From Bradyrhizobium sp. (GTDB taxonomy: Bacteria; Pseudomonadota; Alphaproteobacteria; Rhizobiales; Xanthobacteraceae): DNA of 64,000 nucleotides. Location of the stretch: positions 62,001 to 126,000 of the forward strand of contig NZ_JACRMG010000027.1 in NCBI RefSeq assembly GCF_016219575.1, read 5' to 3'. Position numbers and translations under genes: made by a program. Below the pieces are notes generated by a model that saw only the letters and a list, made by a program, of their open reading frames with translations, was not told the DNA's origin and did no database searches. This document shows positions 43,649 to 52,225 of the stretch, piece by piece (within the stretch, counting starts at the first letter, position 1; the number at the start of each line of letters is the position of its first letter).

Positions 43649-44191
43649 CGCGCGTCCCTTTCGCTTTCGCGAGCAGACTAGTTGGCCCGCGCTGCTCGGG
43701 TCAATTTGCTTCGGTCCGGCGGTGCGGACACCGCACCAGTTTCGCACCAGAAACGACTTCGGTGAAACGCAGCGAATGCGACCGAAAACAAGCGAAAGCA
43801 GAGCAAAATCAACGAACCCGATCGATATCCTCCCGCTCATAACGGTCTGGTTGCAGGTTCGAGTCCTGCCGCGGACACCTGGCGAAGCGAGTGAAGGCTG
43901 CCGCGCCGAAGCCCACCTGGGCGAAGGCGGGCGCGGCCGCGAGCTCCGGCTCGGCAAGCCTCGCTTCCGGGGAGCAAGGTCGACGCCCGCTCCCCCCAAA
44001 CCAAAATATCGAAAACAACCCCATGCAAAGTAGCGGGGCGGTCACCGGCAATGCCGCCTTGAGCTGCGGCGATACTTGACACGTCGGGCAAATCAGCAGC
44101 ACAACCTCGTGATCGCACCAGGACCGGGTGTGGGCCACTGCACCAGAAATGCCTCAATCGCAGATTCGGCGGCATTATCGCACAAACCGGC
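43649..44191. other. Gene-free region with the right tRNA-ended repeat
   Basis: 543 bases. It holds the repeat at 43731-43870, a GC-rich tail after it, and another GCACCAGAAATG word (about 44141-44152) like those in the repeats. Short open frames here (for example 43891-44079) have no recognisable features and no ribosome site, and I leave them uncalled. No terminator for the leftward phn operon is obvious. Confidence 0.55.
43731..43870 (+). repeat. Right copy of the 140-base direct repeat with tRNA(CAT) 3' half (candidate att site)
   Basis: Same length and orientation as 3391-3530, 116/140 identical by hand count. The identical final block covers the anticodon loop CTCATAA, the variable loop and the T-arm. 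Beyond it the acceptor strand diverges (CGCGGACACCT instead of CGGGCCCACCA), so the CCA end is lost here. The conserved 5' 20 bases with two GCACCAG words lie outside the tRNA part, so the homology belongs to the element end, not only to a tRNA. Confidence 0.75.
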
Positions 44192-44815
44192 TCACCGGCG
44201 CTTCGCGCTTCCGACATCGCGGCTCGATCCATCCCACCCGCCGTTGCCAATGATGCGAACTAGCTGCCGTGCGTGATACTCCGCGCTGGACACATTGACG
44301 ATGGTGGCGTCGGGCTCGGCGTCTTCGACGCTGCGGCCAAGCCGTTCGGCGATGTTGCCGTCGCTGCCGCGCTTGCGTGCGGCAAGCCGCTCGGCGAGTA
44401 CGTCGGCGGGCGCCGTGATCTGTACTACCACGACGTTGGCGTAGGCATGGCGCAGCGCCGATATCACGGTACGCGAGACGTTGGCGACAACGGTGCGGCC
44501 AGCCCGGATGTCTTCCTCGATGCCGCGCGGAAGGCCGTAGGCGTGGCCGTGCGCTTCCCATTCGACTGCGAAGGCACCCCGCGCCCGGGCGTCCCGAAAG
44601 GCCTCAAGGCTCATCTGCTCGTTGTCCTCCGCGCTGGAGGCCTCACGCGTCACCACGCGCCGCGTGAACACGATCTGCGGGTCGTCGGCGCAAGCCGCTC
44701 GCGCAAGGCCCAACAGCGTATCCTTGCCGGCGCCGCTCGGTCCCACCACCAACACCAGCTTTCCTGGCCCGATCGCAGCCGTGTTCGCTTCCGGCATCGT
44801 CAGTGCCTCGCTCAT
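44192..44815 (-). CDS. phnN: Ribose 1,5-bisphosphate phosphokinase
   Basis: 207 aa from the ATG at 44815, which overlaps the phnM stop (ATGA); a Met at 44797 is possible. Guanylate-kinase-like fold with Walker A GPSGAGKDT near residue 25 and the RRVVTREASSAEDNEQ stretch. PhnN turns ribose 1,5-bisphosphate into PRPP, the last step of phosphonate ribose salvage in the C-P lyase pathway. Last gene of the leftward phn operon, 321 bases from the right att-like repeat. Confidence 0.93.
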   Translation of the reverse strand: MSEALTMPEANTAAIGPGKLVLVVGPSGAGKDTLLGLARAACADDPQIVFTRRVVTREASSAEDNEQMSLEAFRDARARGAFAVEWEAHGHAYGLPRGIEEDIRAGRTVVANVSRTVISALRHAYANVVVVQITAPADVLAERLAARKRGSDGNIAERLGRSVEDAEPDATIVNVSSAEYHARQLVRIIGNGGWDGSSRDVGSAKRR

Positions 44816-45966
44816 GCCACGCGCCGCCCTTCCCGCCACACACTTCGCACGACCGGGATGCCGCGCGCAACGTGGACGCGGATGATATCCGCACGCCTGC
44901 CCACCGCGATTTCGCCGCGGTCGGCCAGCCCCACGGCCTCGGCCGGCGTCTTGGTCACGGTGCGCACGGCGGAAGCGAGATCAATCGCAGGCACATCGCG
45001 CGGCAATTGCAGCGCGGCCATCAGCAGGCTCGAGGGGATGTAATCCGAGGAGAGGATGTCCAGCAGGCCCTCGCGGGCGAGATCGACCGCGGCGATGTTG
45101 CCGGAATGCGAGCCGCCGCGCACCACATTGGGGGCGCCCATCAGGATGTCGATGCCGGCCTGGTGCAGGCCGCGCGCGGCCTCCATGGTGGTCGGAAACT
45201 CGGCCACCGCCACGCGGTCGCTGATCGCATCGGCCACGTTCTCCTGCGTGGTGTCATCGTGGCTGGCGAGCGGGATCCTGTACTCGTGCGCCAGCGCGAC
45301 GATGGCGCGCATGTTGGTCGCGGCATGGGCCTTCTGGTAGGCGAAGCGCCGCTCGAACAGCACGTCGAGCTGGGCATCGGTCATGCCGCCGTTCTTGCCG
45401 CGATAATAGTCGCGCAGCTTGCCCTCGTCGCGGAACTGGCGCTGGCCCGGCGTGTGGTCCATCAGCGACATCAACCGCACATCGGGCCGATCGATCAGTT
45501 CCTTCGCCTCCTCGACCACGTCCGGCATCGGGATTTCGCAGCGCAGATGCAGGAAATGATCGGCACGCAACAGATCGGCCTCGCGGGCCGATGTGATGGC
45601 GGCGGCGAGCACGCCGGCACGGCCGTCGACGTCCTCCGCGCCGTCCTCGCGCCAGACGCGCAGGGAATCCAGCACCGTGGTGATGCCGCAGGTTGCAAGC
45701 TGGGCGTCATAGGAAACGACGGCGGCCGTCGCGTCCCAAAACACCTTTGGGCGGGGCACGTAGTGCGCCTCGAGATGATCGGTGTGCAGCTCGATCAGGC
45801 CGGGCATCACGAGATCGCCGCCGGCGTCCTCGCTGCCGGCCGGCGCCCTGCCCTCGCCGAATTCGGCGATACGGCCGTCGGCCATCACGACCCATCCCTG
45901 CTCGATCACGCGATCGGCGAGAACCAGGCGGGCATTGCCAAGGATGATTTCAGACCTCGACGTCAT
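44812..45966 (-). CDS. phnM: Alpha-D-ribose 1-methylphosphonate 5-triphosphate diphosphatase
   Basis: 384 aa amidohydrolase. It removes pyrophosphate from the triphosphate made by PhnGHIL, giving the PhnJ substrate. Metal-ligand motifs: H61, D63, H64 (ELHTDH), C143-E144 (LRCE), SHDD and SSDY, together with GAPNVVRGGSHSGN. It sits between phnL (12 bases) and phnN (ATGA). Compare the paralogue at 55820, which lacks H64. Confidence 0.95.
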   Translation of the reverse strand: MTSRSEIILGNARLVLADRVIEQGWVVMADGRIAEFGEGRAPAGSEDAGGDLVMPGLIELHTDHLEAHYVPRPKVFWDATAAVVSYDAQLATCGITTVLDSLRVWREDGAEDVDGRAGVLAAAITSAREADLLRADHFLHLRCEIPMPDVVEEAKELIDRPDVRLMSLMDHTPGQRQFRDEGKLRDYYRGKNGGMTDAQLDVLFERRFAYQKAHAATNMRAIVALAHEYRIPLASHDDTTQENVADAISDRVAVAEFPTTMEAARGLHQAGIDILMGAPNVVRGGSHSGNIAAVDLAREGLLDILSSDYIPSSLLMAALQLPRDVPAIDLASAVRTVTKTPAEAVGLADRGEIAVGRRADIIRVHVARGIPVVRSVWREGRRVA

Positions 45967-45978
45967 TTCAGTCTTCCC

Positions 45979-46689
45979 TCATGCCGCCGCGGCGAAGGCC
46001 GTCACATCGACGATGCGATCGGCGATCTCCTTGCGGATTTCATCATCATGGACGATCGCGACCGTGGCGACGCCCTTGCGTTTCTTTTCCTCGATCAGCT
46101 CGACCACGACGGCACGGTTGGCGGCGTCGAGCGAGGCAGTCGGCTCGTCGAGCAGCAGGATCGGATAGTTGGAGATGAAGCCGTGCGCGATATTGACGCG
46201 CTGCTGTTCGCCACCGGAGAAGGTCGAGGGCGGCAGCCGCCACAGACGCTCGGGAATGTTGAGGCGGCGCAGGAGAGCGCCTGCACGCTCACGCGCGTCC
46301 TCCCGGCTCACACCGTTTGCAATCAGGGGCTCGGCGACAACGTCGATGGTCGGCACGCGCGGGACGGCGCGCAGGAACTGGCTGACATAGCCGATGGTGG
46401 AACGGCGGATGCCAAGCACCTGGCGCGGCTCGGCTCCTGCCAGATCGACCACCGCACCCCGATGGCGGATGCCGATCCGTCCGCCGTCGCAACGGTAGTT
46501 GCCGTAGATCATCTTCAGGATCGACGACTTGCCCGCCCCGGACGGACCGGACAGCACGACGCATTCGCCGGCGTCGACATGAAAGGACACGCCGCGTACC
46601 ACCGGCAGCTCGACGCCGCCCTGCAGGTGCATCGTGAAGGTCTTTTCGGCATTGCTGAGTTCGATCATCGCGGTCATCAGCGAGCTCAT
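45979..46689 (-). CDS. phnL: C-P lyase system ATP-binding protein PhnL
   Basis: 236 aa ABC-type ATPase: Walker A GPSGAGKSS, signature FSGGEQQRVNIA, Walker B ILLLDEPTASLD. PhnL joins PhnG, PhnH and PhnI in forming the ribose 1-phosphonate triphosphate and binds the C-P lyase core. Overlaps phnK (ATGA). The N-terminal Met could also be codon 5 or 8. Confidence 0.93.
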   Translation of the reverse strand: MSSLMTAMIELSNAEKTFTMHLQGGVELPVVRGVSFHVDAGECVVLSGPSGAGKSSILKMIYGNYRCDGGRIGIRHRGAVVDLAGAEPRQVLGIRRSTIGYVSQFLRAVPRVPTIDVVAEPLIANGVSREDARERAGALLRRLNIPERLWRLPPSTFSGGEQQRVNIAHGFISNYPILLLDEPTASLDAANRAVVVELIEEKKRKGVATVAIVHDDEIRKEIADRIVDVTAFAAAA

Positions 46690-47480
46690 GGCGGCAGGAT
46701 CGAGGAAACGAGAAGTTGCGTATAGGGCTCGCGGGGATCGTCGAGCACCTGGTCGGTCAGTCCGGTCTCGATCACCTGCCCGCCCTTCATCACCATCACG
46801 CGGTGCGACAACAGTCGCGCGACCGCGAGATCATGGGTGACGATGATGGCGGCCAGCCCAAGCTCGCTGACGAGATTGCGCATCAGGTCCAGCAGCCGCG
46901 CCTGCACGGAGACGTCCAGCCCGCCGGTCGGCTCGTCCATGAAGACGAGGCGCGGCTCGGTGACGAGGTTGCGCGCAATCTGCAGGCGCTGGCGCATGCC
47001 GCCGGAATAGGTACGCGGCGCGTCGTCGATGCGGGAGGTCTCGATCTCGACCCGATCGAGCCAGTTCGACGCCGCCTCGCGGATGCGGCCATAATGGTTC
47101 CAGCCAACCGCCATCAGCCGCTCGCCGACATTGGCGCCGGCCGAGACTGCCATGCGCAGCCCCTGCGCCGGGTCCTGGTGCACGAAGCCCCAATCGGTAC
47201 GGAACAGGAAGCGCCGCTCGGCCTCGCCCAGCGAAGCCAGATCGCGCAGCACGCCGTCGCGCATGCGGTAGGACACGCGGCCCGCGCTCGGCGCCAGCTG
47301 CGCCGACAGCAATTGCAGGAGCGTCGACTTGCCCGAACCGGACTCGCCGACGACGGCCAACACCTCGCCGGGATAGAGCGCGAAAGAGACGTCGCGGCAG
47401 GCTGTCAGCCGCCCATAATTCTTGCCGAGACCTTCGGCCAGCAGCAACGGCTGATCATTTTCCGTCAGACGATCAGCCAT
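46686..47480 (-). CDS. phnK: C-P lyase system ATP-binding protein PhnK
   Basis: 264 aa from the ATG at 47480. ABC ATPase with Walker A GESGSGKST, signature YSGGMRQRLQIA and Walker B LVFMDEPTGGLD. PhnK docks on the PhnGHIJ core next to PhnJ. It overlaps phnJ by 8 bases and phnL by 4. Not a membrane transporter component despite its family. Confidence 0.93.
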   Translation of the reverse strand: MADRLTENDQPLLLAEGLGKNYGRLTACRDVSFALYPGEVLAVVGESGSGKSTLLQLLSAQLAPSAGRVSYRMRDGVLRDLASLGEAERRFLFRTDWGFVHQDPAQGLRMAVSAGANVGERLMAVGWNHYGRIREAASNWLDRVEIETSRIDDAPRTYSGGMRQRLQIARNLVTEPRLVFMDEPTGGLDVSVQARLLDLMRNLVSELGLAAIIVTHDLAVARLLSHRVMVMKGGQVIETGLTDQVLDDPREPYTQLLVSSILPP

Positions 47481-48357
47481 GCGCGCTCTCCTTGTGCGGC
47501 GCTGCGCTTTCCGTGCCGCGGTGGCCGGCCGCCTGCCGGCCTTCGCAGTAGTCAGTGTCGGAGCAGACGAACATCCGGCTGCCCCGGTCGTCGGTGACGA
47601 TCTCGTCGAGATAGGAATCATCCGCCCCGCAGAGCGCGCAGGGCGCGTCAAAGCGGTAGCGCGTGAACGGATGGTCCTCGAAATCGAGCGACACCACCCT
47701 GGTGTGCGGCGGGATGGCGTAGATGCGCTTCTCGCGGCCGGCGCCGAACAGCTGCAGCGCCGGGCAGTCGTCCATCTTGGGGTTGTCGAATTTCGGCGTC
47801 GGCGAGGGATCCATCACGTAACGTGCGTTCACCTTCACCGGATAAGCGTAGGAGGTGGCGATATGGCCGAAGCGCGCGATGTCCTCGTACAGCTTCACAT
47901 GCATCAGCCCGTACTCGCCCAACGCATGCATGCGCCGCGTTTCGGTTTCACGCGGTTCGAGGAAGCGCAGCGGCTCGGGAATCGGCACCTGATAGACCAG
48001 CACCTGGCCCGAATGCAGCGGCGCCTCGGGAATGCGGTGCCGGGTCTGGATCACGGTCGCCTCTCCGGTCGAGGTCGTCGTCGCCACGCCCGCAGTCCTG
48101 GCGAAGAACTTGCGGATCGATATCGCGTTGGTGGTGTCGTCCGAGCCCTGGTCGATCACCTTGAGCACATCGCCGGGGCCGAGGATCGCCGCGGTCACCT
48201 GCACGCCGCCGGTGCCCCAGCCATAAGGCATGGGCATCTCGCGGCTGGCGAACGGCACCTGATAGCCGGGAATCGCGATCGCCTTCAGGATGGCGCGGCG
48301 GATCATCCGTTTGGTCTGTTCGTCGAGATAGGCGAAGTTGTAGGCCGTCGCGTTCAT
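47473..48357 (-). CDS. phnJ: Carbon-phosphorus lyase PhnJ
   Basis: 294 aa radical SAM enzyme that breaks the C-P bond and releases the hydrocarbon (methane from methylphosphonate). The four conserved cysteines are C240, C243, C265 and C271, the spacing of E. coli PhnJ (C241, C244, C266, C272), including the cluster ligands and the thiyl-radical Cys. GTGGVQVTAAILGPGDVLKVIDQG is highly typical. All key residues are present. Confidence 0.97.
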   Translation of the reverse strand: MNATAYNFAYLDEQTKRMIRRAILKAIAIPGYQVPFASREMPMPYGWGTGGVQVTAAILGPGDVLKVIDQGSDDTTNAISIRKFFARTAGVATTTSTGEATVIQTRHRIPEAPLHSGQVLVYQVPIPEPLRFLEPRETETRRMHALGEYGLMHVKLYEDIARFGHIATSYAYPVKVNARYVMDPSPTPKFDNPKMDDCPALQLFGAGREKRIYAIPPHTRVVSLDFEDHPFTRYRFDAPCALCGADDSYLDEIVTDDRGSRMFVCSDTDYCEGRQAAGHRGTESAAPHKESAHG

Positions 48358-49451
48358 TCCGCGGCCTCCTTGAGCGGCTCGGAGGCGGCTTCGAAGAATT
48401 CCGCGCGCAGCTTGCGCAACAGGCCGAGCTCGGACTGGAAGTCGACGTAATGCGGCAGTTTGAGGTGCTCGACAAAGCCGGTCGCCTGCACATTGTCGGA
48501 ATGCGACATGACGAATTCCTCGTCCTGCGCCGGCGCCTTGATTTCCTCTTCAAGCTCGCGCGCACGCAAGGAACGATCGACCAGCGCCATCGACATGGTC
48601 TTGCGCTCGCTCTGGCCGAAGGCGAGGCCATAGCCGCGGGTGAAGCACGGCGCCTCGGTGGCCGAGCCCTTGAACTGGTTGACCATCTGGCATTCGCTCA
48701 TCGCCATTGCGCCAAGCGGCACGGCAAAGCCCGCATCCTCGGCATAGAACTCGACCTCCACATCGCCGAAGCGGATTTCGCCGGCGAAGGGATGGCTGCG
48801 GCCATAGCCGCGCTGGGTGGAGTAGCCGAGCGCAAGCAGAAAGCCTTCGTCGGCGCGCGCCAGGTTCTGCAGGCGCAGGTCGCGGTCGGCCGGGAAGCTC
48901 AGCGGCTCGCGGGTGAGATCGCCGACCGGAGCATCGGCGTCCGTTTCCGGCGACGGCTCGATCAGCCCGTCGCGGCCGAGAATGTCGGTCACGCGCGGCA
49001 TCGAAGCCAGCGGTTCGGCGGTAGCGGGCGCTTCCGGCGAGCCGGCCCCCGCCAGTTGCGGATCGAGCAGTCGGTGGGTGTAGTCGAAGGTCGGCCCGAG
49101 CACCTGACCGCCCGGAATGTCCTTGAAGGTCGAGGAAATGCGCCGGCGCACCTGCATGGCGCCGGTGTCGACCGGCTCGGTTGCGCCGAAGCGCGGCAGG
49201 GTGGCGCGGAAGGCGCGCACCAGGAAGATCGCCTCGATCAGGTCGCCGCGCGCCTGCTTGATGGCGAGCGCCGCCAGCTCGCGGTCGTAGAGCGAGCCCT
49301 CGGTCATCACGCGGTCGACGCCGAGGCTGAGCTGTTCCGAAATCTGGGAGAGCGATATCTCCGGCACGTCGCGGTCGCCGCGGCGCTCATGCGCCAGCAG
49401 GCGATGGGCGTTCTCGATGGCGCGTTCCCCGCCCTTGACGGCAACGTACAT
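48354..49451 (-). CDS. phnI: C-P lyase core subunit PhnI
   Basis: 365 aa starting MYVAVKGGERAIENAHRLL, a strong family signature. PhnI is the nucleosidase-like subunit that, with G, H and L, swaps adenine of ATP for phosphonate. The C-terminal part holds EFVMSHSDNVQATGFVEHLKLPHYVDFQ, which contains conserved His residues. ATGA overlap with phnJ. Confidence 0.96.
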   Translation of the reverse strand: MYVAVKGGERAIENAHRLLAHERRGDRDVPEISLSQISEQLSLGVDRVMTEGSLYDRELAALAIKQARGDLIEAIFLVRAFRATLPRFGATEPVDTGAMQVRRRISSTFKDIPGGQVLGPTFDYTHRLLDPQLAGAGSPEAPATAEPLASMPRVTDILGRDGLIEPSPETDADAPVGDLTREPLSFPADRDLRLQNLARADEGFLLALGYSTQRGYGRSHPFAGEIRFGDVEVEFYAEDAGFAVPLGAMAMSECQMVNQFKGSATEAPCFTRGYGLAFGQSERKTMSMALVDRSLRARELEEEIKAPAQDEEFVMSHSDNVQATGFVEHLKLPHYVDFQSELGLLRKLRAEFFEAASEPLKEAAE

Positions 49452-49454
49452 GGC

Positions 49455-50060
49455 TCAGGCTCCGTGCGCGGCGAGCCGCGTGGTTCGGGGGATGGCGACA
49501 ACGGCATCGTCATGCACCAGCACGACGTCGATGCCGCGCGGGAACAGCACCGCATTGATCGCAAGCCGATCGAACAAGTTCGCCGGGACCGTCGCTTGCA
49601 GCACCGCCGCGCCGTCGATGCCGGGACCGATCAGTTCCCAGGCGGGCCCCGCGTGGAGGCTGTCGACCTGCATGATCAGCGTGGTGGAACGATCGGGATA
49701 TTCGTTGCTGCCGAGCGCCAGGCGATCTAGCGGCGGAATGTCGTGCGGATTGCCGACCAGGGCAAAGGCGCTCGCGGCGGAGTCCGCGATGACGGGCGCG
49801 CTGGTGTGGAACTTCAGCCATTTGCCGACATCCGCCGTCGCCGACATCGCCTTGTCGAGCCAGACCGGCGTATCGTGATCGAACAGTGTGAGCGCAATCG
49901 CGGCCGTGCCGCGCATCATCGGTGCCGGCGTTCCCGGGACCGCATGAATCCGTTGCACGCTGCCGGGGCGCGCCATCGCGTCCATCACGGAGCGGAACGT
50001 CGATTGCGCCGACAAGACCTTGTCCGCAAAGCCAGCCGGCATTTCGGCGACCGTCACCAT
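49455..50060 (-). CDS. phnH: C-P lyase core subunit PhnH
   Basis: 201 aa. N-terminal GFADKVLSAQSTFRSVMDAMARPG is the PhnH signature; the fold is related to PLP transferases but without cofactor. A member of the PhnG2H2I2J2 core. Three bases separate it from both phnG and phnI. Confidence 0.95.
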   Translation of the reverse strand: MVTVAEMPAGFADKVLSAQSTFRSVMDAMARPGSVQRIHAVPGTPAPMMRGTAAIALTLFDHDTPVWLDKAMSATADVGKWLKFHTSAPVIADSAASAFALVGNPHDIPPLDRLALGSNEYPDRSTTLIMQVDSLHAGPAWELIGPGIDGAAVLQATVPANLFDRLAINAVLFPRGIDVVLVHDDAVVAIPRTTRLAAHGA

Positions 50061-50063
50061 CGC

Positions 50064-50525
50064 TCACCCCTCACCGCGCACCATCGTGTAGAAATCAACC
50101 CGCGTCGCCGCGGCCTCGGCGGACTTGCGGCTGCGCCTTGCGAGCATCTCTGCCCGCAACGGCGCCAGCACATTGGCCTCCACTGCATCGGCGTATCCGC
50201 GCGATTGCACCATGGCGTCGCACAGCGCGATCATCCGCGCCTTGGCGAGATCGCGGCCAAGCGTATAGCCGAAGCCAACCTCGCCGGTGGCCAGCCGAAC
50301 CGCGGCACGCGAGACCGTAGCTTCGCCCAGATTGAAAGGCGCGCCGTCGCCGCCGATTCGGCCGCGCACCATCACCAAGCCGTTCTCGGGCTCGCGAAGC
50401 TCGGCATGCGCCGGCAGGTCGATCGCATTCAGGCAGCGCGCGATCTCGGCGCCGGCGACGCTCGCAAGCACCGTCATCGCGGCCTTGCGCCGTGCGTCGA
50501 TGGCATCTTCAGCGGTTGCACCCAT
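50064..50525 (-). CDS. phnG: C-P lyase core subunit PhnG
   Basis: 153 aa, starting MGATAEDAIDARRKAAMTVLA. Family stretches GLVMVRGRIGGDGAPFNLGEATVSRAAVRL and GYTLGRD are present. First gene of phnGHIJKLMN, directly downstream of the PhnF palindrome and a PHO box. Confidence 0.95.
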   Translation of the reverse strand: MGATAEDAIDARRKAAMTVLASVAGAEIARCLNAIDLPAHAELREPENGLVMVRGRIGGDGAPFNLGEATVSRAAVRLATGEVGFGYTLGRDLAKARMIALCDAMVQSRGYADAVEANVLAPLRAEMLARRSRKSAEAAATRVDFYTMVRGEG

Positions 50526-50544
50526 CGCGGCCTTGCCGGTTCCA

Positions 50545-50568
50545 AGTTGTCTATGCTACTAGACAACT
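50545..50568. promoter_or_regulatory. Candidate PhnF operator
   Basis: Perfect inverted repeat AGTTGTCTA-TGCTAC-TAGACAACT between phnG and phnF. Perfect 9-base arms of this kind are typical of GntR/HutC-family sites. It covers the predicted phnG transcription start (near 50562), so PhnF bound here would block it. Confidence 0.65.
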
Positions 50569-50602
50569 CAGATACCGACGCTGCATGAAGGTTTCGTGAC
50601 AG
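50569..50602 (-). promoter_or_regulatory. PHO-box promoter of phnGHIJKLMN
   Basis: In the phnG direction CTGTCAC-GAAA-CCTTCAT (50585-50602), two PhoB half-sites 11 bases apart (6/7 and 5/7 matches to CTGTCAT). A TATCTG -10 (50569-50574) lies 10 bases downstream, the spacing of PhoB-activated promoters where the box replaces the -35. Confidence 0.6.
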
Positions 50603-50641
50603 GCCGATGATTTTCACAATGCGCTTCGAAGGCCGCGTGCC

Positions 50642-51367
50642 ATGTCGATAACCGATATCGCCTCCGGCGTGGCGCTGTGGCGCCAGGTGGCCGACGGCAT
50701 CGAGCGCGGCATCGCCGATGGCCGCTTCGTTGCCGGCGAGAAGCTGCCGGGCGAGGTGGAGATCGCCGAGACCTATCGCGTCAATCGACACACGGTGCGG
50801 CGGGCGCTCGCAGCGCTGGCCGAACGCGGGCTGGTGCGGGCAGAGCGCGGCAGCGGCACCTATGTCGAAGCGCCGCGCCTCGCCTATCCCCTGCGTTCGC
50901 GCACGCGGTTCTCCGAGATCGTCGGAGCGGGCGGCCGCGAACCGCGCGGGCAATTGATCGAGGCATCGGAGGAGATCGCCAGCCGCGAGCTGGCGCGCGA
51001 GCTGGGATTGAGAACCGGCGCCCCCCTGGTCCGGATCGAAGCGCTGCGCCTGGCCGACCGCACGCCGATCTGCATCGGCACGCATTGGCTGTCGGCAGAG
51101 CGATTTTCGGATGCGGGACGGGTCTATGCCGGCGCGCGCTCGATGACAAAGCTGCTGGCGCATTATGGCGTCCGTGACTACCGCCGTGCCTCGACCCGGA
51201 TCACGGCGGGCATCGTCGATGCAACCGACGCCGCGCGGCTCGACGTCGCGCTTGGACGGCCGGTTCTTGTGGTGGACTCGACCGATATCGATGCGGATGG
51301 CCGGCCCCTGATGACCAAGCGCGTGCGCTTTGCGGCAGAGCGGGTGCAATTCCTCGTCGAAAACTGA
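50642..51367 (+). CDS. phnF: GntR/HutC-family regulator PhnF
   Basis: 241 aa. N-terminal winged helix (ALWRQVADGIERGIADGRFVAGEKLPGEVEIAETYRVNRHTVRRALAALAERGLV) and a C-terminal UTRA ligand domain. Divergent from phnG and facing the palindrome between them, so probably a repressor of the C-P lyase operon and of itself. Its stop is three bases from the end of phnE2 on the other strand. Confidence 0.93.
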   Translation: MSITDIASGVALWRQVADGIERGIADGRFVAGEKLPGEVEIAETYRVNRHTVRRALAALAERGLVRAERGSGTYVEAPRLAYPLRSRTRFSEIVGAGGREPRGQLIEASEEIASRELARELGLRTGAPLVRIEALRLADRTPICIGTHWLSAERFSDAGRVYAGARSMTKLLAHYGVRDYRRASTRITAGIVDATDAARLDVALGRPVLVVDSTDIDADGRPLMTKRVRFAAERVQFLVEN

Positions 51368-51370
51368 GGA

Positions 51371-52225
51371 TCAGGCGACCGCGCGACGGCCGATGATGGC
51401 GAAGCGGAGCTTGCTCGATATCCAGTCGATCGCCGACACCGTGATGAGGATGAGCAGGATCAGAAACGACACCCTCTGCCATTCCAGCACCCGGATTTGT
51501 TCCGCAAGCTGCAGACCGATTCCGCCGGCGCCGACGATCCCGATAATCGTCGCCGACCGCGTATTGGATTCGAAATAGTAGAGAACCTGACTGAGCAGGA
51601 TTGGAATAACCTGCGGCAGCAGGCCGAACCGGACGCCATGGAAGTGATTGCCGCCCGCCGACTGAATCCCCTCGACGGGCTTCTTGTCGGCGGCTTCGAT
51701 GGCCTCCGAGAAGAGCTTTCCGAAGCTGCCAAAATCGCTGCAGATGACGGCGAGGATACCCGCGAACGGACCCAATCCCACGACGCCGACCCAGATGAGT
51801 GCCCAGATCAGGGTATCGACACCGCGGATGGTGTCGAGGCTGCGGCGCGCCAGGAAATGGACGATGCGGTTTGCGACCACGTTGCGCGCCGCCAGCAGCG
51901 AAACCGGCAATGCCAATACGGCACCGCCGAGCGTTCCGAGAAACGCGATCGACAACGTCTCGCCCAGCGCGTGCAAATAGATTACCGCCTGGGCCCACGA
52001 ACCGGCATCCGGCGGCACCATGAGCCGGAGAAACCCGCCCAGCCTGAGCATTCCGTCGGAGAGCCGGTGCAGTGGAATTTCGAGCTGGATTATGCCGAAC
52101 ACAAGAAGTCCAAGCGCTGCGCCGAGGCCCGCCATGATTTTCGACCTGCGCCACCAGTCCGGCTGGAAGAGCTCCGGGTAGCGTTCCGCAATGGTCGCCG
52201 GATTTGCGAATCTGAGCGGGCTCAT
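51371..52225 (-). CDS. phnE2: Phosphonate ABC transporter permease (second copy)
   Basis: 284 aa from the ATG at 52225, overlapping the phnE1 stop (ATGA). Multi-span permease with the EAA-loop region EAIEAADKKPVEGIQSAGGNHFHGVRFGLLPQVIP and the terminal ATIIGIVGAGGIGLQL motif. Forms the membrane channel with PhnE1, driven by PhnC. Confidence 0.94.
   Translation of the reverse strand: MSPLRFANPATIAERYPELFQPDWWRRSKIMAGLGAALGLLVFGIIQLEIPLHRLSDGMLRLGGFLRLMVPPDAGSWAQAVIYLHALGETLSIAFLGTLGGAVLALPVSLLAARNVVANRIVHFLARRSLDTIRGVDTLIWALIWVGVVGLGPFAGILAVICSDFGSFGKLFSEAIEAADKKPVEGIQSAGGNHFHGVRFGLLPQVIPILLSQVLYYFESNTRSATIIGIVGAGGIGLQLAEQIRVLEWQRVSFLILLILITVSAIDWISSKLRFAIIGRRAVA

Noticed and set aside
3541..43730. 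Integrase gene inside the bracketed block
   Set aside because: Every substantial gene between the repeats is accounted for and none is a recombinase, so self-mobility cannot be claimed.
43891..44079. Short open frame after the right repeat
   Set aside because: Ala/Ser/Pro-rich with no ribosome site or domain; probably non-coding sequence.
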